This document shows, piece by piece, positions 57,388 through 64,000 of a stretch of DNA of 64,000 nucleotides. The translations under genes were made by a program, and so were the position numbers. Positions within the stretch are counted from its first letter, which is position 1. The number at the start of each line of letters is the position of its first letter. The stretch is taken from assembly GCA_014904845.1 (NCBI GenBank), contig MU119261.1, positions 70,516-134,515 of the forward strand, written 5' to 3'. The DNA comes from Acephala macrosclerotiorum. Taxonomy: Eukaryota; Ascomycota; Leotiomycetes; Helotiales; Mollisiaceae. The notes below the pieces were generated by a model. It was not told where the DNA came from. It did not search any database and saw nothing but the letters and a program-made list of their open reading frames with translations.

Positions 57388-58615
57388 ATGGAGTTGAAGA
57401 GCTTTCATTCCTTCCTCCTAGGCTCTGTGTTCCTCCTCTGGTTTTCACTTGGAAGTTGCCAAAAGAACGACGACCCATGGATCGACATCACATTCACAGA
57501 CACCTATAAGAACCAACCAAATTGCAGTCAGAGCTGTCTCCTGAACGTCGTCAACCAAATCCCCGATTGTGTCAATTTTGCCTGCGTTTGCACCGGAGAC
57601 GTTCTCGGCTCCAATTTCGTCGCCGGCTTCAACGATGTATCAACCTGCGCTCAGCAGACATGCGGCAACAGCGTGGATGCGAAGAACGCCGCCATTGCTT
57701 TCAGGAATATCTGCTTGATCCAAGAAGGAGTCATGAACGTATCTACGACAAGTACACCCACAGTTACCGCAGTCACAGCAAATACTGCATCACCCACGAA
57801 TACGATACTTGGAAACTCGACGATAATTGGTAGCTCGACGGTGACTGTCATTGTCACCACGGGAACCGGTACTGGAACCGGCACTACTGACACTGTCGCA
57901 AGCTCGACTTCCCAAACCGCACTGCCAACTCCAAGTAGGTCGCTTCCAGGTTCATTCCTTTTGCATTTCTAGCTTGCTGATCGAGGCAGCTGTGACCTAC
58001 CTCCTCCTAATCAACACAACATCCTACTCTTCCCTCACCTCTTGCTCCAAATTCTGCCTCAACAGCTGCCGTGACCCTAGCGGAACTATCGACGAGCCCC
58101 GATGCGGTACCGATAAAAAGCCTCCCGGCTATGACGCCTACTTCGGCCTCGCCTACGAACTTCAATGTCAAAGCCCTTCTTGTCTATGCGCCGGCGGAGC
58201 CTTCAACTTAACATATTCTACTTTATGGAAAGAGAGTTTAGATTTTTGTAACTACCTGCCTACGTTGCAGGATCGACCGGATCCGGAATATGATCGTTTG
58301 CAAGGTGTGTTAGCGGACTATTGTGCACAGAATCAATTTCCGCCAGCGAGCTGGATGCAGGCTGTAGAAGGGAGTCCGAATAATTCGGCGTTGACGCCTC
58401 CTGGTATGTTCCTATCTCTAGAAGGCTTTGGTTTGTTGAATTTCTGATGTGTGGTATTTTTAGTGCTGAGCAATTCGGACAAGATCGCGATTGGGGTTGG
58501 TGTTCCTTCGGCGCTGGTTGCAATAGGAGCAGCAGTTGCAACAGGCGTTCAGGCTTGGGTGGTTTGGAAAAAATACAAGGATACGATGGCGAGAGCAGGG
58601 AGAAGAGGACCCTAG
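57388..58615 (+). CDS. CFEM-like cysteine-rich surface protein with a C-terminal membrane helix
   Basis: ATG at 57388 opens a signal peptide (MELKSFHSFLLGSVFLLWFS). An eight-cysteine domain follows ('NCSQSCLLNVVNQIPDCVNF', 'ACVCTG', 'VSTCAQQTCGN', 'FRNICL') that resembles CFEM. Next is a Ser/Thr/Gly-rich stretch with a GTGTGTG tract, likely O-glycosylated. A 55-base intron (57935-57989) leads to a second cysteine-rich domain ('CSKFCLNSCRDPSG', 'LQCQSPSCLCAGG', 'DYCAQNQFPPASW'). A second intron (about 58402-58463) leads to the helix 'IGVGVPSALVAIGAAVATGV' and a short basic tail ending 'ARAGRRGP'. About 370 residues. CFEM proteins act in haem uptake, walls and host contact; the role here is unknown. 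Confidence 0.78.
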
Positions 58616-59154
58616 ATGAGAGGATCGAAAGAGATGACACTTTTACTCACAACCGAATGTTTCATCAGAGCGACTATCTAAGTTTCCGGCGCCCGACCTT
58701 ACAATGATGCTTGACTGCATTTGTTTTAGAATGATGGATTAGAGGCCATTCACGAAGATGTCTCGAGACTCTAAAATCGACTACTTAGACTCGATTTGGC
58801 TTAGTTTTGAAGGTGTCACGCAAGGATGCGTGGGCGATAACCTGTGAGAGCGGACAGAAGGTGTGGGGTCATTGAGTGGGAAAATGGTCACGTGTGCCAC
58901 TTTTGTGTGTCCGAGCGTCCTTGGGGACTTCTTCGCAGGGGCTTTAACATGTGGAATAATCTAGTAGCGAGTCGTGTAACGAATACTGCATGATTTAAGA
59001 GCAGCTAAAAACTATGATATAAGAATGATATGTCTATAGGATATCCAAAGTACGTTCAAGTATGATTATACGAAATCAAAGCCTCCCATCCCCCCATCCC
59101 GCGCCATGACAGTCTTTCCTCCCAAACCAGAAAAAAACTTCAGTTACTCTGCTC
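58616..59154. other. Convergent 3' flanks of the CFEM-like gene and OXP1
   Basis: 539 bases with no supported gene or repeat. Confidence 0.5.
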
Positions 59155-62100
59155 CTACCTCATTAAGAACGAATTCACGTACCCCCTCACATCCGCCCCT
59201 TCTGGCTCAGTTTTCACGATCTCAACCTTCTCGTCTCCAGGCTGACCCCATCCACCTCCACCAGGTGTCTCAATGACCATCTTGTCTCCAGCTTGAACTT
59301 TGAAGTCTTTCCTTCCACCAACATTAACCCACCTCTCCTTCCCATTCTTCATCTTCTCAACTAGGGAGTTTCTCCCGCTCTCACCAGGTCCACCACCCGC
59401 CATTCCAAACGGCTGATACACTCTCCTCTCGCTGACGATCGAAGCACTCAGCGCTCGTCTGAATTCGTATTCGCGAATAATGCCATTGCCGCCATTGAAC
59501 AGCCCAACACCACCACTTCCCGGTCTCAAGACGAATCGATTGAGAATGACCGGGTATCTCTTCTCCAATACCTCCGGATCCGTAATCCTCGTATTCGTCA
59601 TATGGATATGAACACCACTCGTTCCATGCCACCCCTCCCCCGCACCACTACCCCCACAAATCGTCTCTCCAAACCCAAATCCCTTGACTTCTTCACCAGT
59701 CTCTAAATCCTTGCCTCCGAATCCAAAAGAGAAGACATTGCAATCTCCTTGGCTAGCAGCACAAGCTTGGAAAACTTTAATCAAGACATCCGTTACGCGC
59801 TGACTTGTAATTGGATTACCAGCACAGACTGCTGCTGCTCCGCTAGGGTTGAGAATCGTGCCTTCTGGAATGATGAATTTGATGGGGAGGAGACAGCCTT
59901 CGTTTAAGGGGATGTCTTCGTTGATTAGGCAGCGGAGGACGTACATTGTTGCTGATTTCGAGATGGCCGAGGGAGCGTTGAAACAGTGGAGGCCTTCGAG
60001 GCCGGTGCCGGTGAAGTCGAAGACTGCACTGCCTGATGGATCGATTGTGATCTTGAGGGCGAGGGGTGTACCGTCGTCCATATGGTCTACTGCTGTGAGG
60101 GGTTGGCCGTTGAATTTGGAGTAGGTCTTTTGGAGGTAGGCGCGGACGGCAGTGGCGGCGTTCTTTTTGATGGCATTCATGTAGAAGTGTACAGTCTTGA
60201 GACCGCATTCCTCGATGAGAGCTTGAACAAGGTTAGCACCCTTGGCGTTCGCGGCAATTTGTGCTTTCAAGTCATTGAGGTTGTCGCTCAGACTTCTTGT
60301 GCCGCTGCAGCCGGGATGAGAACCTGTTTCTTCAACCAAGACCTTCGTGATGTCTTCTTCGAAAAATACGCCATCGCGAACGAGGAACATAGAAGTAATT
60401 TGTGCACCTTCCTCGTACAGTTTTGTGCTGCTGGCTGGCATGGAACCAGGAAGGATGCCACCGATTTCGGCATGGTGACCTCGGGATGCGGTGTAGAAGC
60501 TGATGTTTTTGCCTTCTTGGTCGAATATTGGTGTTATGACAGTGATGTCTGGTAAGTGAGTTCCTCCTGCGAGGGGTCTAATTGGTGTCAGTAAAAGGAC
60601 TTTGCGAAAGGCGCAAAATAACTGACGTATTTGAAACCAGAACATCTCCTGGACGCAAATTCTTGGAGTGAAGGTTGTGCTGGAAGCGGACGGCGTGCTC
60701 CATACTACCCAGATGAACAGGAACGTGTGGAGCATTAGCAACGAGACCACCGTCGGGCTACCGAAGTCAGTAAGATGGATGCGTCGAAGTGAGTAAGATT
60801 ACTTACACCAAACAATGCGCAACTGAAGTCGAGCCTTTCCTTGATGTTGACTGAGACGCTGGTCTTCTGCAGAGTCAGTCCCATCTGCTCTGCAATACCC
60901 ATAAATCGATTCGACATGATCGAGAGCTTAATCGGATCCTCAGTCAGTGGCTCGTCTTCGGTGCTGTTAGGCGCCACGGAAGGCTTCTCTGTTGCTAGAT
61001 CAATCACAACATGAGATTGCAATATCATCGCAGTAGCTCCAGGCTGAACAACAATCATTTGCGTCTCATCATAAATCATCGCTGGTCCCGTAATAAGGTC
61101 ACCGGGAATGCGATCTTTCAAGACGAACAGAGGCGCATCGGTCCATCCACTCTCGAAGTAGACTTTGAGTGTCTTCTGTTCTTTTTGAGATACAGCTGAC
61201 TGAGGAAGAGTCGCCAGCTCCTTGCTGATTGACTTCTTTTTCGCGAGCTGCGTGCCAGCGTTGGCTCGACCTCGGACTCGCAGGTTCTCGACCAAAACTC
61301 TCCTGTTTGGCAGAGTGAAAGAAAATTCTCGTTGATGCTCTTTGACAAAGGCAGCTGCGTAGTCTCCATCATCGGGTTGCAAGATCATAATTATCGTATC
61401 GGAGCCAGCATATCGTAAGTTAACATAACGTTCATAAATCATTTGGTCAGGATTGAAGCCCTCCAGTTTGAGCTCTTTAGTCACTTGGTCCTGTGATGAA
61501 TCGTGAGCCGCTACTCTTGATAGATGGGAACTTTGTACATACTTGCAAGTTGGCTAGTCTGAACTCTACTTCGTCGACTGACGAGTAGTAGTCACATGAG
61601 CACGGTTCGTGTTTCTCTTGTACAGTGTCGGCCAAGGCCATTCCGTACGCACTCAAGATACTTGCATGTTTGTGGACTAGGACCCTCTTGATATTGAGTC
61701 TGTATGCGATCGCCTATAGTTGTTTAGAGACGAGTTTTTTTCGTTAAGGGGTGTGGGACTTACACAAGCATGTTGGCCTCCAGCACCACCGAAGCTCGCG
61801 AGGTTGTGGTCGCCAGTATTGTATCCTTTCGACTCAGTGATTTGTCTGATTGGCCGGCACATCGACTCGTTGGCCACATTCAAGAATCCTAAGCAAACTT
61901 CTTCGACTGAAAGAAGCTTACCACCTGAGCTTCTCAAATCCTCATTGATTGTCTCAGTGAGCTTCTCAAATGCGGTGCGAGAAGCTTCCAGGTCAAGAGG
62001 CTCGTTCTCATTTGGTCCGAATATCTTGGGGAAATGCTCAGGCGACAAGCGGCCAAGTACCAAGTTGGCATCTGTGACTGTTAGTGGACCACCCTTCCGA

Positions 62101-63571
62101 TAGCACGTTGGGCCAGGATGGGCTCCCTATCATGTTGTCAGTCTCAAATGGTGCGAACGAATGAAAGATGAGCTTACAGCTGATTGGGGTCCAGCATTGA
62201 AGAGACCATTTCGGTAGGTCAGGATACTTCCACCGCCTGCCGCCACAGTGGTGATGTCCAATTGTGAGGTCTGAACTGTAACGCCTGCAATCACATTTTC
62301 GAGGGTATGGGTCAAAAGACCGCCATACCGACTGACGTCTGTCGATGTACCTGTGCTCATATTAACATTTTGCATCAGAGAGCATCATTGAGGTCTCTCA
62401 CCTCCCATATCGAAGCCGATGCAAGGAACTTTGTCCTTTTCATCGTAGCAAGTGCGACTGAAACCAACAACTCCTCCCGCTGGTCCGGACAATATAGCTC
62501 TCAGACCGTTGAATCTCTGCCAGCCGACCAGTCCACCGTCAGATTGCATAAATTCACAACGTGCTCCTTGCTCGCTATCTTCCAGCTTCCCGATGAAACC
62601 GGCGCGGAAGCCATCGATGTACTTCTGAACCACCGGAGAAAGATACGCGTCTGCAGCTGCTGAGTGGCCACGTGATACGGCTTTGATCATAGGCAAAAGT
62701 TGGGAGGAAAGTGAAATTTGCGTGAAGCCGATTTCTTTAGCGATCTTGCCAATAGAAAGCTCGTGATCTGGGTATGTGTAAGAGTGCAAAAGTACGACAG
62801 CTAACGAGCGAACACCACTGCCATACAGTTTCTGGAGACCCTCTCGTGCTTGCCGAACATCTGAAATCTGTGAGCAAAGCAGTCAAAACCGATGAAGAAC
62901 ACGTACCAAGAGGCTTCAAAATTCTGATGAGTTCTCCACCAACCCCTTTAACAACTTGAGCATCATCAACTAGCGAGTCCAGCTCAGCTGCTGCCTTCGG
63001 ACTTGGATCTTCGGTATACTCCTCAGGAGTAACCCGCTCGTCAATTTCTAAGACATCGGAGAAAAGCGGAGCTGCCCGTCGAATGTTGAAATCGAACAAT
63101 TTTGGCCTCGTCTGATCCCCTATTCTTAAGAGATCCGCATGGCCCTTGGAAACGACGAGAGCGCATGATTCTGCAGATCTCTCGAGCAACGCGTTTGTTG
63201 CAACTGTGGTTCCCATTTTGATGGAGGCTAGAAAGGAGTCAGCACGTGATAACAAAAAGGCTTGAGACTTACCAATCAGCGCAGTGTCGATAGGCTCGCC
63301 CCTGACGAGCTTCTCGCCTGTGACCTGCTCCAAGATCCTCCTGATACCTTCCTGCTAGAAGTTAACACTAGGTTCGAACTTGCAGATTGCCAGCACTTAC
63401 AGTTGGAGCATCATCATAATTAGTTGGGTCAACACTCAAAAGTTTGACAACTATATCTTCCTTGCCAGGAATGTTTGTCGCTATGCAATCTGTGAATGTT
63501 CCTCCTCTGTCAATAGCAATCTCAATGCCAGACTTCATGGGAGTTGGTGGAGGGCTAATAGCAACAGGCAT
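59155..63571 (-). CDS. OXP1: 5-oxoprolinase (ATP-hydrolysing), hydantoinase A/B fusion
   Basis: It opens 5-oxoproline to glutamate with ATP in the glutathione (gamma-glutamyl) cycle. The start chosen ([15 protein letters not shown], 63571) sits just before the N-terminal signature '[16 protein letters not shown]'; an in-frame ATG at 63691 adds unconserved residues. About nine exons. Order of domains: hydantoinase N ('[15 protein letters not shown]'), hydantoinase A ('[20 protein letters not shown]', '[15 protein letters not shown]', '[19 protein letters not shown]', '[19 protein letters not shown]', '[14 protein letters not shown]'), then hydantoinase B ('[20 protein letters not shown]', 'HLGSMEHAV', '[20 protein letters not shown]', '[20 protein letters not shown]', '[20 protein letters not shown]', '[12 protein letters not shown]'). 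About 1290 residues, the expected full length. Confidence 0.95.
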
Positions 63572-64000
63572 GTTGGCGAGACTTCCTTGGAGTACTTCCT
63601 CTGAAATAGCTCGAAAGAATGATTTGCCTGCTTGACGGTGCAACGGCGTACGAGAGAAGATATAATATGATATTCGTGATGAATCTGTCACGGGAATGGA
63701 TGTCCGAAGCCGTCTCCTAGCAAACTGGTGGCGACATCTTCCTCAGCCTTGGGAGATTGAAAAGCCAAGTTCCTCCAGGGCGCAAGCAGAGGGGTGGTGG
63801 GATCATGATGAGGGGAGGGAACATCCCACCAATGGGCCTTGTACGGCACGGCATGGCTGGCGATAGGAGACTCAGATGCATCTATCGATAGCTTGTGATG
63901 ATATGACAGTTGCCGATCGTTGACTCGCATAAATTAGTATCGCAGGTTGATTTGTGGAGTTGAAGCTTCGGCGCTGAGCCCGAGATGTTCTTATCGAAGC
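63572..64000. promoter_or_regulatory. Upstream region of OXP1
   Basis: 429 bases to the window end. It should hold the OXP1 promoter and 5' untranslated region. A leftward frame at 63688-63930 has no recognisable features; an exon of an upstream gene cannot be excluded. Confidence 0.4.

Noticed and set aside
57840..57900. The GT-rich repeat in the CFEM-like gene as a CRISPR-like or satellite array
   Set aside because: It is a short Gly/Thr-coding microsatellite inside an open frame, typical of fungal surface-protein stalks.

Overview
The window looks like a chromosomal piece of a filamentous ascomycete (Pezizomycotina). Genes sit close together on both strands with short GT..AG introns (about 45-120 bases). 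Typical fungal families are present: Zn2Cys6 regulators, a HET gene, a 2EXR-domain protein, a CFEM-like surface protein, a Rot1 homologue and a membrane-anchored phytase-type phosphatase. Leotiomycetes is my guess from the overall feel of the proteins; the sequence does not prove it.

Left part (1-20.9 kb): a long-chain acyl-CoA ligase, a LanC-like gene broken by a one-base frame change, a Trm4/Ncl1 tRNA m5C methyltransferase, a DHA1-type MFS transporter, a plant/fungal-type O-methyltransferase, weakly supported small genes, a HET gene killed by two in-frame TAG codons, and a Zn2Cys6 regulator divergent from it.

Middle part (21.5-39.2 kb): a dense, intact housekeeping block. It holds exocyst Sec5, mitochondrial NAD-isocitrate dehydrogenase subunit 1, a histidine acid phosphatase, Rot1, 5-formyltetrahydrofolate cyclo-ligase, the Sm protein E, the karyopherin Mtr10 and a zinc-finger regulator. 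A decayed minisatellite with a period of about 48 bases lies between Mtr10 and the regulator.

Right-centre part (39.2-56 kb): an accessory block full of decay. It has an old segmental duplication (about 40.1-41.6 kb and 43.9-45.2 kb) around a 2EXR gene that carries an in-frame TAA. It has a small cysteine-rich secreted protein with a hairpin in an intron. It then has a molybdenum-enzyme cluster: a bis-MGD type molybdopterin oxidoreductase (NasA-like) ruined by at least eight stops and several frame changes, a stand-alone MoeA that is still open, and only the C-terminal half of a MobA-like guanylyltransferase. A damaged Zn2Cys6 regulator and a 283-base MITE with long inverted ends and a TAA target duplication follow. 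The Mo cluster is the most unusual content. Textbook eukaryotic Mo enzymes use plain Mo-molybdopterin and need no MobA, so this looks like a bacterial-type Mo pathway that was acquired, gained spliceosomal introns, and is now being lost.

Right end (56-64 kb): a single-pass membrane protein and a CFEM-like surface protein head to head, then a full 5-oxoprolinase of the glutathione cycle.

All functional calls rest on motif recognition by eye. Intron borders were read from GT..AG and frame continuity and are approximate where stated.
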